Source: Alisma plantago-aquatica
Taxonomy: Eukaryota; Streptophyta; Magnoliopsida; Alismatales; Alismataceae
Assembly (NCBI GenBank): GCA_963693085.1
Contig: OY856412.1
Span: 1,406,828,694 to 1,406,892,693 of the forward strand
Length of the DNA: 64,000 bases
Direction of reading: 5' to 3'
The notes beneath the pieces are model-generated. The model ran no database searches and was not told the origin of the DNA. It saw only the letters and a list, made by a program, of their open reading frames with translations. Of the stretch, positions 36,421 to 48,478 are shown in pieces. Position 1 is the first letter of the stretch. The number at the start of each line of letters is the position of its first letter. A program made the position numbers and the translations under genes.

Positions 36421-36432
36421 GCTCTGATACCA
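36421..36432 (-). other. Primer-binding site of element I
   Basis: Plus GCTCTGATACCA, minus TGGTATCAGAGC: an exact initiator-Met tRNA match, three bases from the LTR start TGTATTAAG. Confidence 0.8.
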
Positions 36433-36435
36433 TCT

Positions 36436-39030
36436 TGTATTAAGTGGGACCCCACATGGGATCCACTCCTTATTATGAGAAAAGAACATACAAAATCCCT
36501 ATCCACAAAACCTCAATATAATATTTGTAAAATTAAAGGTGTGTATTCCAATTTATGAATAAGTATGGTAAATGATAAGAATGTTGAAGTAGGAGAAAAA
36601 TAAATTATACTATTATTAAAATTAAACATTGTTCAACATCTAGTCCTCAAAGGACAACTAAGGGGAAAAGAAAATCTAAATTAGATAGACTAGATGTATT
36701 GTATAACCTTGTCATATTAGAACTTCTCAACAACTGCACTTGAGTATCTTGTTCATACTCCTGATCAAAAGGTTGCTCAACTTTTAGGTGGGTTGATGAA
36801 AACACCTAGAAGAATAAAAACAAAAGAGAAATGAAATCAACACAAATTGAGTATGTGAAGTACAAAAATAGTTGGGAATTAATTAGAAGAAAATTGAGCA
36901 ATTAAGAAGAATCCAATTAAGAAAATAGTTCAAAAGGAAGTACATCCAAGAGACTATTGGTCGATTAGATGAGACATTATTTATTATAAAAATCATCATA
37001 TTATAAAAAAGTATGCCTTTTCAAACCACTTCCATAATACTTAAATAGCAATAGTGCATGTTGATTACAACAAAGACTACCATAAGCTAAATATTGCGGC
37101 TAAACTCGTATATTCCAATCCATTGGAAGAAGGAATAAAACCTCTATGCCAAATAAAATAAAGCATTACAAAAGGAATAAAACCTCATTACATGGAAGGA
37201 TGAATAAAATCTCAATGCATGGCATGGGAATATAACATAGTTCCTAAACATATCACATGAGAAAAGACAATAAAAACCAATGCCTGGAATGGGAATAAAA
37301 CCCAGTGCCTAAAAGTATGGTGTATCTATTTATAGTTATGACTAGTCAAAATCACACATGTATAATAGAGTAGGCAAGATTGTAAGATCGGTCCAATAAT
37401 ACCCATAAAAGGGATGAGAACATCCATGCATATCAGATTTAGGTCAAGGACCGTCAATAATGATTTTATAAAAATGTTGTAACCGATAGGGAAGGAAATC
37501 TCAAAATAAAAGGATTTTTAAAATACTACATGACTTTAGACAAATGTGTTCATTTTTAATAATTATGTGTTGTATGGGAAAATTAGAGTTTTTGTCATCA
37601 CAATGCCTAAAAAGAAAGAGTGAATGCATACTTTATTTCTAATTCCAGTTCAAAGTAAAAGCTATTAGCATCCTCAAATTTGGGTTTACTTACATATACA
37701 TATTATTTTAACCATTCATGGTTCACATATTCATTATTATGAAAACCTAAAATTTGATTCTAAGAAATCTTCAAAGTAAACCATAAAATTAGTCTAGGTA
37801 GAAAGATCTTATTTTCTAAATTTAAAAGCCTATTTATTTATATTTTTTCAATGCCCCAATAATTATTTAAGTCTTTTAAAAGATGTAGTAATTGTTTTGT
37901 TAAAGAAAGGGTGGGGTAGAAAGGCAGATATTCCCTTAAATGACACGTTAAACCTTACGAACGTTGCTGGGAAACTCATTAACTTGTCTCCCAAACACAT
38001 TATCGCATGATGATACATAAAGCGCACACAAAAACACCAATCTTCCCATGATTCACGTGAAAAAAAAGCATTTTGATGCAAGGGAAATTTGATGAAACAT
38101 ATTACAAGGTTCTTCTTCCCTAGTCAATTACAAGAAGTTTCAGCTGAAGCTTGATAACTAAACCAAAAGGAAGGAAACTCCATGATACAGCCTTTTTCTC
38201 AAAATCAAGTGTAATTTCCATCATTTAACAAGATTGTTGACCCATTGGCATGGTCAAGGGGTGTGCAAATACTCTAGAAACAATCTACCATTGTTGGGGA
38301 GAAATCCAAGAAGTAAAACCAAGGAAGAAGGGATGATAGGCTAGAAACACCCATATATTTTCTTTGGGAGTCTCAACAATACAGAGGAACGATCCACATG
38401 TCAAAAAGATGAGAAACACCTAATGGCATGGTAGTTGATGCAAAATAGGGGAATTTAGAACTCATTCATGGGGAGAGGAATTGGGTTAGAACTACAACAT
38501 ACTAGATTCAGGAAAAAAATAGGGTGGTTCTCAAGAATGGTTACAGTGGATTGAGTTTGATTTAGGTGGTCAGAGAAGTTCATGAGAGGTTGAGGTAGTC
38601 TCTGGCACACTTCTTGTCCGCAATGGCTACACATATGGTTCAGATATCAATTGAGGGTCGTCAAGGAAACAAGTTGGAGCTGTCATAGAGAACTTCCAGT
38701 AGTTAGGGTAATAAAATATAATTTTTTCTTGGATGTTTTTTAGATGAGGATTAGAAGGGTTTTGTAAAGGAAACTGGGTGTTCCATTAATTGGGAGAGTT
38801 AGGGTTCGAGCAGATGTCAATTGATTTAAAAAGTTGAGACAAACCAAGGGGAGAAGAAACTAGATGGAAAAACTAAGTTTAGAGAGAGGGAGAAGCTGAG
38901 GACAACATGGGGGTGGTTGTGTTACTTTTGTCAGGGTTGCCATATACGACCTAGATAGAAGGTGGGTTTATGACCTCACGAACGGGATTCAATCGCTCCA
39001 AAGAGTCAGATACCTAAATTGGGTGTGACA
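36436..39030 (-). repeat. LTR of element I
   Basis: TG...CA with TGTATTAAGTGGG at the left and AAATTGGGTGTGACA at the right, about 2.6 kb. I see no second copy in the window to confirm the ends. A degenerate repeat of GGAATAAAACC(T/C) with AATGCC or CATGG occurs about five times between 37127 and 37320. The only ORF (37863-38081) shows no domain. Confidence 0.5.
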
Positions 39031-40026
39031 AAGTGATATATGGAAACATTAGGAAATCAATTTGATTTGTTTAAATATAAATCATTTTAGGGTAGTTTTA
39101 GTATATTTTCTTTCCTTGTACATTTAGGCTACTTATCAATCTCCAATTAAGAAGAAAATACATGCATAGGCTAATTAAAGCACGCAAATCCAATTTATGT
39201 ATCAATTTCAACCTTTAGGAATACAATTAAATATATTAGGGTCCTTTATAATTATCATGTTATTTTCTTTTATATTTGTTTTAAGACAACTAGCATCATA
39301 CAAATTAAAATAAAATTTGACATGTAGTCTTTGAGGGGAGAGGAACCCAAATTTAGAGTTAGTTTCCACCTTTGATCCTTGTAGATATTTAAAACTCTAA
39401 TTTGTAAAATCTCTTCCTATATTCATTTCACTCCTAAAATATGTTTTTGCTCTTCCTTGCCCTCATCTAGTCACAAGAAAATTCTAGAGAACTTATTTTT
39501 GAATGGAAGTATAGTATAATGGTAAAATTACAAATCCAACCCCATTAGAACATTGTTCTAATTAATTACACTAAATCCCAATTAAGTTGGTTATTAGCCA
39601 AAACACTATTTTTTATTATTATAAATCCTAATATACTCTAGTTTAGGAAAAAATATACCAAGGCTGCTATTATTTAAAGGTACAATGTAAGAGTAGACTG
39701 AGCTAGATACCTAGAATTGGGTATATTACATCGTCCTTCATTTTTGTATGACTAGTTTTATTATGTTTAGGTTTTTGGACAATGTTATTAGTTTGTATTA
39801 AGTATTCCCTTTTATGTCATTTACTAAGAACGAGAGATGTAACTTTGATGAATGAAATTTCAATTATTATTTGTGCATGATATTCAATGTATGTGATACC
39901 ATGTCTATGCTACAAGTTATGTATCGACACTTCCACTCATGTTCATGTGTGAAGATTTGGGGTTTTGTTGTATGTGTATAATATAATATAATGCTTCAGA
40001 CACTCATAGAAACAAAAGGGACCCTG
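39031..40026. other. Unassigned spacer between I and F
   Basis: AT-rich, without ORFs or recognised repeats. A phrase at 39708-39733 (AGATACCTAGAATTGGG...TTACA) resembles the end of LTR I (39008-39030), so a further LTR fragment may end there. Confidence 0.4.
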
Positions 40027-42240
40027 TGATACCTCATCACACAAAATGAGATTACTCAAAACACAAAACATGATCAACTACTAATTAATCACATAGTCAA
40101 AATGTGGAATAATTAAAACCAATTTCAATATCACAAACCAATTCAGAAACTTTGCATAAAGGTCCATCCTTTCTGTTCTCACATACTATAACAAGTAATT
40201 ACATTTGTATCCAATGGCCTTGGCCACATCATGTATACAAAATATATTTTACATGTACATGCCATATCTTACAAACACTGGCATACTACCAAAATATCAT
40301 GTCAATACAAGTATAGCAGCTAGAAACCACATCCCATACCCAAACCTGAGAATACATGGATGACAATAGGACTCTACTACTAATATCTACATCTAACCAA
40401 CCTTATGAATCTATTGATCACTAGGCTGATCCTATTCAAAAGCACGACCTCGACCACGTTGCCCGCGACCACCTAAAAAGATGTGATGACCCACGGGTGA
40501 GACCCATGTCCCAGCGAGAGATATAACTCTCTCCAACAAATATTGATTGCAACAAATTGTTAATAGTAAATAAACTAAATAGACTGAGTATTTAATGAAC
40601 ATTTGAGCATATTAAATCATTATAACATACTAAACAAGTTAAGCACATAAGTTTAGCAACAAGTATAATTACTCATATTTCATAAAATTTCATCATATAC
40701 GAATTGTGTAGTTTAAAATAAGGTAAAGCCTAATAAACCAATGTGAACATATTTAACCCTAACAGATATACTACACAGCTTGTATTATATCTTTTATTAT
40801 GCCCTAAGGAATTTGAGTCATACCAGTCAAATCCAACTAATCACTACTAAGTCAAAATTAGTGCCATAGTGGATCTATGGAATATTTGGACTCCATGATC
40901 TCACCAACAACTCTCGGTCAGTACGAGAGACAACACAGAGACATAACAATCAACTACCAACAGAGACAAATAGTCAAACTAAAAACAACTAGCCCACCTT
41001 TGTATATGTCACGATGCTAGAGAACGGCTCACACATGGCCATTCTATAAGAGGCATCATGTAGTTATATTGTTGTCTTTCACACATCACAATATCACAAT
41101 ATTTGAGGCATGGCCGCAACCATCCCCCATAACCTACACTTGTGGACACAAGTGGATATTCTCGACTTGCGCCCCACATATTCAAAAATATGTGCTCTGA
41201 GTTTCCCATAGGAATTGCTCATTTCACCATCAAGAAATCTCTTATACTGGAATGGATCTATGGCATAGGGAAACAACATGATCATGGTGAATTAAGGTTT
41301 CATCATTAAAATGGACATACAAACCCTAATTTATTTCTAGCAAGAGTATATGTATTGAAACTTTAGAAGATATAAAATGTTTGAGGTCTAAATATTAGTA
41401 ATATTACCACATGCTAACATTCACTACAAATTAATGGACCACACTTGTCATCATACCATTACAAGGTACCAATTTCTTATCACAAGTTCTAGGGTTCCAA
41501 CCTTTATTGGATCATGAAGAGGATTTTACCTCAATCAGGGCTCAATCATGCCCAAAGATCTTAAAGACCATCACACCAATCCTTGCAAGATCATCATTGT
41601 CTTTCAATGCCTTTAAACAAGGCTGAACAAATCATCAATCGCACATGTGACATATAGGATTAACATAACAAGAACTATGATGTTCAACTATCATCATATT
41701 AAGGTTTCAACACAATAAGAGATTATTTCATTGTCACATTTTAATCATTTAAGAAGGATGATTGCAATCAATCACTACCACTGAGTCACATTAGAGTTGG
41801 TGTAACAAGCCATGTTTCACCAGGGATACACATCCACTTTTTATGGTGATTTATCAAATATATTCATTCAAGGGCAAATGTAGGACTATAAATTATGGGC
41901 ATTAAACCACTAAACTCATTATTAGAACCAAAATTCTACTTTTCCTTCTAATCCATTAGATGTTGAAGCATCTAATCTCATTCATTGGATCAGGTTCATT
42001 ATTCAAAATTGTTAAGTGGGGTATAGGTCTAACCATTGGATCAATTGAACCAAGAAACCATTGGTTTAGGTCTTAATTGAAGCCACTCATGATACCTAGT
42101 TACACCATTGTGTGGTAACCTGAGACACCATCAGTTGTTACATTTATGTCACCATCAACTGATGAGGTCAATACTACCATCATTGAACACCATCGGATGT
42201 TGGGCTAAAATTGCAATTGGATCATATCATCTTTAGGGTA
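40027..42240 (-). repeat. 3' LTR of element F (left end firm, right end uncertain)
   Basis: The first 350 bp match 52060-52411. The U5-side acceptor-like module is at 40473-40531. Further right are short hairpins such as ATTAGATG-TTGAAG-CATCTAAT (41955-41976). No purine tract was found before the integrase end at about 42241, so the boundary is approximate and a deletion at the junction is likely. Confidence 0.6.
40473..40531 (-). promoter_or_regulatory. Acceptor-like LTR module, copy 4 (in F)
   Basis: Minus strand: GAGAG-TTATAT-CTCTC (40531-40516), GCTGGGACA, CTCAC (A opposite 40498), then ATCTTTTTAG|G with AG at 40474-40473. A to G is 25 bases. Strikingly like G1 and G2 although the rest of the LTRs differ. 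Confidence 0.55.
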
Positions 42241-43262
42241 CTAAACCATCAATCAGTGAGCTTTCCAAGGAGAAACCTTGAGATACACTTTGTTACCCAC
42301 TTGGAATTCTAACGGTCTACGACTTTTGTCAGCATAAGACTTTTGTATATCCTGGGATGCTTTCAACTACCGTTGTATTACTTTAATCTTCTCTGTAGTC
42401 TGATGTACAAGCTCGAGACTTAAAATTTGAAACTCACCAGTTTCATACTAGTAAAGTGGAGACCAACAACGTCCCCCAAATGGAGCCTTGTAAGGTTCCA
42501 TATCTATGCTTCTCTGATAGCTATTATTGTAAGAAAACTCTATTAGACTCATGTGTACATCCCAACTCCCGAGAAACTGCAACACACATGCCCTCAAGAG
42601 ATCCTCCAAACTTTGAATAGTCCTTTCAGACTGGCCATCTGTCTGCATATGGAAAGTTGTACTAAACCTTAGTTGTACCCATTGTTGAATGCAGACACTC
42701 CAAAAAATGACTTGTGAACTATGGACCTCTGTCAGAAACTATAGTCACTAGAATGCCATGCAGACAAACTATCTCATCAACATACGCATGTGCCAACTTC
42801 TCTACTGTAAACGTCGTCTTGACTGGAAAGAAGTGAGCTGACTTAGTCAATCCATCCACTATAACCCATATGGAATCATGACTTTGGCTATCTTAGGAAG
42901 ACCAACCAAAAAGTCCACAATAATATGATCCCATTTGCATTGTGGTATTGGCAAGGGTTGTAATGTCCCTACAGGCTTCTGGTGCTCAACCTTAACCTAC
43001 TGACAAACTGGACATCGAGAAACAAACTCTACCACATCACGCTTTATACATGTACACCAATACAAGTCCTTCAAGTTCTGGTACATATTGATACTTCCAG
43101 GATGCATCACATTCATCAAAAAGTGAGCTTCCTCAAGTACCATTTTCCTCAACCCATCAACATCAGGAACTATTGTCTTATTGTGGAAAGAAATTGTACC
43201 GTCATCATCCTCATGGAAGACATCATGCTTCTCACTACCTAACTCTAATCAGATATTCAGTA
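42241..43262 (-). pseudogene. Integrase of element F
   Basis: Read on the minus strand in pieces: the zinc-binding region (MHPGSINMYQNLK, RCPVCQ), then [14 protein letters not shown] with the first Asp, TIVSDRGP with the second and QTDGQSERTIQ with the Glu. FSYNNSYQRSIDMEPYKAPFGGRC, KSYADKSRRPLEF and KVSPWK follow. Stops interrupt it in several places. The usual C-terminal module after SPWK is missing. Confidence 0.88.
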
Positions 43263-43635
43263 TCACGGTATCATTCTGTTGTGCCTCAAAAATATGTTGT
43301 CCAAAGGTGGTTTAACTTGTAACTGTTCCCACAAACCCACCGACAAAGAAACTTCTAGCTGTACATTCATCTGGCAAAGAGATACTAACATGTCTCGTTT
43401 ATGGAAATCCAAGGAATACAACTGTGCATTGTCTATCGATGATGATGAAGATGACTTCTCACTCAATGCATTAGCTACCACGTTCACCTTGCCTGGATGG
43501 TAGTCTATCATGCAATCATAATCTTTTATTAGTTCCATCAATCTCCTCTGTCTCATATTTAACTCCTTCTTTCAAAAGATATAATGGAGATTCTTGTGGT
43601 TAGTGAAGATCTACTACTTTTCTCCATAAAGGTAG
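43263..43635 (-). pseudogene. RNase H of element F, downstream part
   Basis: From G2 leftwards: LYGEK, IFTNHKNL with stops, then RQRRLMELIKDYDCMIDYHP and NVVANALSEK, the classical gypsy RNase H end and connection to integrase. It joins 49011-49240 when G2 is removed. Confidence 0.88.
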
Positions 43636-44453
43636 TGTAACAACCCTGACCTAGGTTATGAGGTAACCCTATTTTTTTTCGCTAATAAAGTTGCTTAGAA
43701 CTTTAATATAATCCTCTAAGTTGCTTTTTTATCATGTGACACATTTATGTTTCAATTTTGGTCCCGATTGAATGTTGTTTGAGCAATTTTCCTTTGTTTT
43801 GGACCAAAGTGCAATTTACCCAAATTGAGGGGCTATAATGCAAAATGTCACATGTTGAATGTGCCTTATATGTTTTAGCATCATAAGATAGAGAATGATG
43901 CTAAGTGGTGGCTTGTGGAAAGCCTAAATTCCAAGTTTGAACTTGTTTGAACAATGCTGGAGCATTGTGCACCAATTTTGATACAAATTGTAATTTACCC
44001 AAAATGTGGGGTTGATATGCAAATTACCACCTCTAGAGTGTTCCTACTTCCTCTATGTATCATTTAGAGGAGAGAGAATGAATTAGACACCAATTTTGAT
44101 TCCATTATGAATGATGGTAATCTTGGTGAAGAAATGACCAAGAAAAAGGGTTGAATTTAGAAGCTTAACTTGAGTTGTATCAAGTTGAAAAGCTTATATA
44201 TGAGTGCCTATCGGCCATGGAGCCCAAGGAGGTGTTCCATATCGTCTTTTGGACTCTTGGAAAAGTCCATATCATGCAAAGCACCTCAAGGAGGTGAGGT
44301 GTGTCGGATTACAACTTCCTTAGTAAAGTTGTGATGAGTTGTGAATAAAGTGGTGATTTGGTTGATATGTCTTATTCAAAAGGATATGTAATGGCTGAAT
44401 CTTTATCTCTAGATGATCCTCAACTGTTTTGCAAGACAAGATAAATGATGGTG

Positions 44454-44489
44454 CATGCATGGACACGTGTCACCCATGCATGACACGTG
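44454..44489 (+). promoter_or_regulatory. G-box and RY cluster upstream of the G2 TATA
   Basis: CATGCATG (44454-44461), CACGTG (44464-44469), CATGCATG (44475-44482), CACGTG (44484-44489), about 60-95 bp before the TATA box. The 20-bp G-box spacing is the same in G1. Confidence 0.6.
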
Positions 44490-44547
44490 GCACCTACTAG
44501 CTCAAAATGTTGCCACCTCATTTTTGCCTTCCTTCATGATCAACAAG

Positions 44548-44555
44548 TATATATA
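44548..44555 (+). promoter_or_regulatory. TATA box of G2
   Basis: TATATATA followed by CCCCTAGTTTCACCCC; a start site near 44575-44585 is expected. That leaves a leader of about 4.4 kb to the LTR end. Confidence 0.6.
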
Positions 44556-44624
44556 CCCCTAGTTTCACCCCTTGGTGAAATTTTTCGACCCTTACCACCC
44601 TCCTACCTTGTGGTATCGTACATG

Positions 44625-45010
44625 GGGCTCTTGTATCGTGCAGGAAAGCAAGGGTATTGTGCATAGGCCCTTGGATATTGCCCATAGCAAAAGCATATCA
44701 GCCAAGTAGGTGAAATTGGCCATATGAGGTGATATCGGCCAATAGGGTGAAGAGTTGAGTGCCATATCGTGCAAGTGAGTGCCATATCGTGCAAGTGAGT
44801 GCCATATCGTTCAAGAGCACAAAGGTATCGTTCATAGGCCTTGGGTATTGGCCATAGCAAGTATATCGGCCATACCATGTTGATATTGTCCATAGCAAGT
44901 TGATATCGGCCAATTGAAGTGATTTTGGCCACAAGTGAGGGGGTATCGGCCACAAGCAAGGTTGTGTCAGCCAAGAGGAAGTACATATCGCCCAAGAGTG
45001 GTGGGGTGTC
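44625..45010 (+). repeat. ATATCGGCCA motif array in G2 leader
   Basis: Counterpart of 29145-29545. Repeats of TATCGGCCA, TATCGTGCA and TATCGTTCA at about 20-30-bp spacing, including three near-identical units at 44761-44812 (GAGTGCCATATCGT). It precedes the donor-like site. Confidence 0.6.
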
Positions 45011-45040
45011 GGCCAAGGAGCTAAGGAACTCAAAACTTAA

Positions 45041-45055
45041 CCCTAAGGTGAGGAT
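45041..45055 (+). promoter_or_regulatory. Donor-like site in G2
   Basis: CCCTAAG|GTGAGGAT with GT at 45048-45049. Conserved as AAG|GTRAG with G1. Paired with the acceptor at 48543-48544 it would define a 3497-base intron. Confidence 0.45.
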
Positions 45056-46595
45056 AAGATCATCTTCAACATTGGTTTGAAGCATGAATTTAGGGTTTTG
45101 ATCTTCCTTTCTTTTCTTCTTCACCAATTGCTTATCCATGGTGATTCTTTGCATATAGAGGAGTTGTGAAGTCCATATTCAACCTTAGGAACGTGAATCT
45201 TTGGAGCTTGGAGCTTTGAAGTCGTTCTTAAGGCGGGTTTTATAACTTGAACTCAACCATGTTATTATTCTTCACCTAAATTGTTATAATTAGTGAAATA
45301 CTTTTAAATTCTGAAATTTCCTGAAATAGTTGATGAAATTACGAGTTCTAGTAGTTTCTTAGACCTGTTGACATGAACTATAATAGTTATAACAAAGGTC
45401 TAGAGCTTGAAGATGATGATATCACCTTATAAAAGTGATATCGGGTGCAAGCACACAAGAAAGTACCTTTAACCCGATATGATGTTGCACCTACTTCACT
45501 TGAATGATATGGATATGAATGAATACATTGTTGCACGATATGGGGGTGTAGTATACACCTCTTGCACGATAGGGAGCCAAGTATAGACTCCATACACGAT
45601 ACGAGGTTGAATGAATACTTAAAAGTTGACATGAAACCCTAATTTGGGTAACCCGATATGAGTAAAGAATAGAAAATGATATTGAACGATATGGTAGCCC
45701 GTTACAGAACCCTAGTTGATGTCTAGCCCAACATGGTGATGGATTTATACCTCATGCACGACATGGGTAACACATATAAACAACTCTAGCCCAATATGAA
45801 TGGTATTTATATACTTCTAGCCCGATATGGTGGTGCCTATACACCTACAACCCGATATGGTGAACATATGCACATCTTTAACCCGAGACACCTTGTAGAG
45901 GTGAGGGAAAGATACTCTTAGGAGTGATGAGGGAACACCAAGTAATGGTGTGGCTAATACCTTGATAGGTAAAACACCTAGAGTGGTTGATAATGGAGAA
46001 CCTTATATCAATAATGTCTCAACCTGAGATGAGTCCATATCAATTGATGATGGTTGGACAATTCAAATGTATGACTCATGATCAATACACTACATAATAA
46101 ATGTGATGGGCTAGTGCATAAAGTATTAGGATGGGAAATACCCTAATACAAGATAAGTTGATGAACTTAAGTAAGTTAAAAGTGATGAGGGAATTGATAC
46201 ACCAAGGCATGGTAAATATCACATCCAACACTTTAAGGTTGTTACACCTTGATGCACCTTAAATCCAATATACTTGGATGAGTAACACATGATGTGTGTC
46301 ATGTCAATTGTTACATTGAGATGGAATGCACTTTGATAAGTGTAGGCTATCATACCTTGAGAAAGGGTTAAGCCAAGTTAATAAAGTATGATGTAATCAT
46401 ACCCTGATAAGGATGAGAGAGGAACTCATACCTTGTGTTGATAATTCATTTAATGATAAATGACGAGAATAAATAAGTATGATTGAATACTTATGATATT
46501 AATGTATGCTCCTAGATGTGTGGAGCAATGAATTAGGGTTTGGATTGATAATATGGAATTGAAACCCTATTCGTATATAAAGGGAAACCCTAACC

Positions 46596-46790
46596 CTAAT
46601 AGTTGTTGCCTAGTGAGAGGTGACAAGATGTTTAATGGCCTTGTGAGCCATGTGGATAGTTGTTGCCTAGTGAGAGGTGACAAGATGTTTAATGGCCTTC
46701 TGAGCCATGTGGAAGGTGACAAGATGATAAATGGGCCTGGTGAGCCATGTGAATAATTGTTGCCTAATGAGAGGTGACAAGATGCTTATA
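46596..46790 (+). repeat. 57-bp tandem repeat in G2
   Basis: Units begin GTTGTTGCCTAGTGAGAGG and contain ATGGCC...GAGCCAT. Two near-perfect and one or two partial copies; the reverse complement of the G1 repeat at 27016-27204. Confidence 0.8.
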
Positions 46791-47088
46791 AAAGTCTAAT
46801 GTAAGGAATGGTAATGTGCAGAATAAACTAAGGGAAATGGAAACCAGTAACTTCATAATAATAATAAATGGTTATAATAATAATGAAATCTTGATCATAT
46901 ATTCTTTATGCTTATAGCCAAATAAGGGCTATAGTGCTTTGAATATGCTTAAAGGAGATAAGAGGAACACTTGTAATACATAAAGAATGTGAATTGATAT
47001 GATGGCTTGCCCCAGGGTATAATGCCTAGTAAAAGGATGTGATAACCAATGATAAATTTAAGGGATTGATATCCCATAACAAATGTGT

Positions 47089-48012
47089 AATCAGGAGTGG
47101 TTAGAGTTCACTGCCTGGCTTTGTAATCAGGATTGGTTAAAGTCCAATACCTGGCAGAGGCGTAAAGCCTGTAATCAGGATTGGTTGCGGACCAATACCT
47201 GGCAGAGGCGTGAAGCCTGTAATCAGGAGTGGTTAGAGTCCACTGTCTGGCTGTGTAATCAAGATTGGTTAAAGTCCAATACCTGACAAAGGTGTAAAGC
47301 CTGTAATCAGGATTGGTTGCGGACCAATACCTGGCAGAGGCGTGAAGCCTGTAATCAGGAGTGGTTAGAGTCCAATGTCTGGCTGTGTAATCAGGATTGG
47401 TTAAAGTCCAATACCTGGCAGAGGCGTAAAGCCTGTAATCAGGATTGGTTGCGGACCAATACCTGGCAGAGGCGTGAAGCCTGTAATCAGGAGTGGTTAG
47501 AGTCCACTGCCTGGCTGTGTAATCAGGATTGGTTAAAGTCCAATACCTGGCAGAGGCGTAAAGCCTGTAATCAGGATTGGTTGCGGACCAATATCTGGCA
47601 GAGGCGTGAAGCCTGTAATTAGGAGTGGTTAGAGTCCACTGCCTAGATATGTAATCAGGATTGGTTAAAGTCCAATACCTGGCAGAGGCGTAAAGCCTGT
47701 AATCAGGATTGGTTACGGACCAATACCTGGCAGAGGCGTGAAGCCTGTAATCAGGAGTGGTTAGAGTCCACTGCCTGGCTGTGTAATCAGGATTGGTTAA
47801 AGTCCAATACCTGGCAGCGGCGTAAAGCCTGTAATCAGGATTGGTTGCGGACCAATACCTGGCAAAGGCGTGAAGCCTGTAATCAGGAGTGGTTAGAGTC
47901 CACTGCCTGGCGGTGTACTCAGGATTGGTTAAAGTCCAATACCTGGCAGAGGCGTAAAGCCTATAATCAGGATTGGTTGCAGACCAATACCTGGAAAAGG
48001 CGTGAAGTCTGT
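47089..48012 (+). repeat. 132-bp higher-order repeat array in G2, seven units
   Basis: Units start at 47089, 47221, 47353, 47485, 47617, 47749 and 47881, each exactly 132 bp. Each holds three monomers of 36, 48 and 48 bp. Monomer 1 forms CAGG-AGTGG...CCACT-g-CCTG. Monomers 2 and 3 form CAGG-ATTGG...CCAAT-a-CCTG followed by AGGC...GCCT. Units differ at very few positions, so expansion is recent. G1 has no equivalent. Confidence 0.95.
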
Positions 48013-48230
48013 AATCAGGAGTGGTTAGAGTCCACTGCCTGGCAGAGGCATGAAGCCTATAATAACACAGGATTGGTTAAATCCCAATTCCTGGAATAAT
48101 AACACAGGATTTGTTAAATCCCAATACCTGGAATAATGCATATGATTGGCATAGTCCAATGCTTGGACAGGATATGATGACATATACTCACATGACTAGT
48201 ACAATTCAATATATGGTTAGCAGATTGGCT
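48013..48230 (+). repeat. Degenerate tail of the 132-bp array
   Basis: Monomer lengths become irregular and ACA or AATAA insertions appear. ATTGG...CCAAT pairs persist with changed loops (near 48066, 48144 and 48224). Confidence 0.7.
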
Positions 48231-48478
48231 GAGGCCAATAGATAGAAATGAGAATGATTCATGGATGACATACCATGATAATGAGCATCACAGGATAAGC
48301 TTGAGATAGTATGATGAGTAAATGATATACATGTTTCTTCATATTTCTTATAAAGTGAATAGATGATTTACTGCTCAATCATAGATAGTGGCAATGCTTT
48401 AAAAGATGAGAATGTTCTAAACTGCTTATCCTCTGCTCAGTTTAATACTATTTAACTGTGATAATAACATTGTTGGCG

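Larger units (their letters stand above)
35319..39030 (-). mobile_element. Element I: LTR element with a short non-coding interior
   Basis: A purine-tract-like sequence on the minus strand (AGGGGGTGGAGTG, preceded by GAGGATGAAATCC) lies at 35319-35331. A primer-binding site is at 36421-36432 and an LTR begins at 36436. The interior is thus only about 1.1 kb, with no recognisable ORF, as in large retrotransposon derivatives. The LTR end is taken at GGGTGTGACA (39021-39030), but an alternative is TATATTACA near 39733. The 3' LTR expected left of 35319 is absent; element B stands there. Confidence 0.55.

Noticed and set aside
47083..48099. Three open frames of 67-101 codons reading repeats such as CNQDWLKSNTWQRR
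   Set aside because: The unit length of 132 is a multiple of three, so the frame stays open automatically; no start context, domain or homologue in G1.
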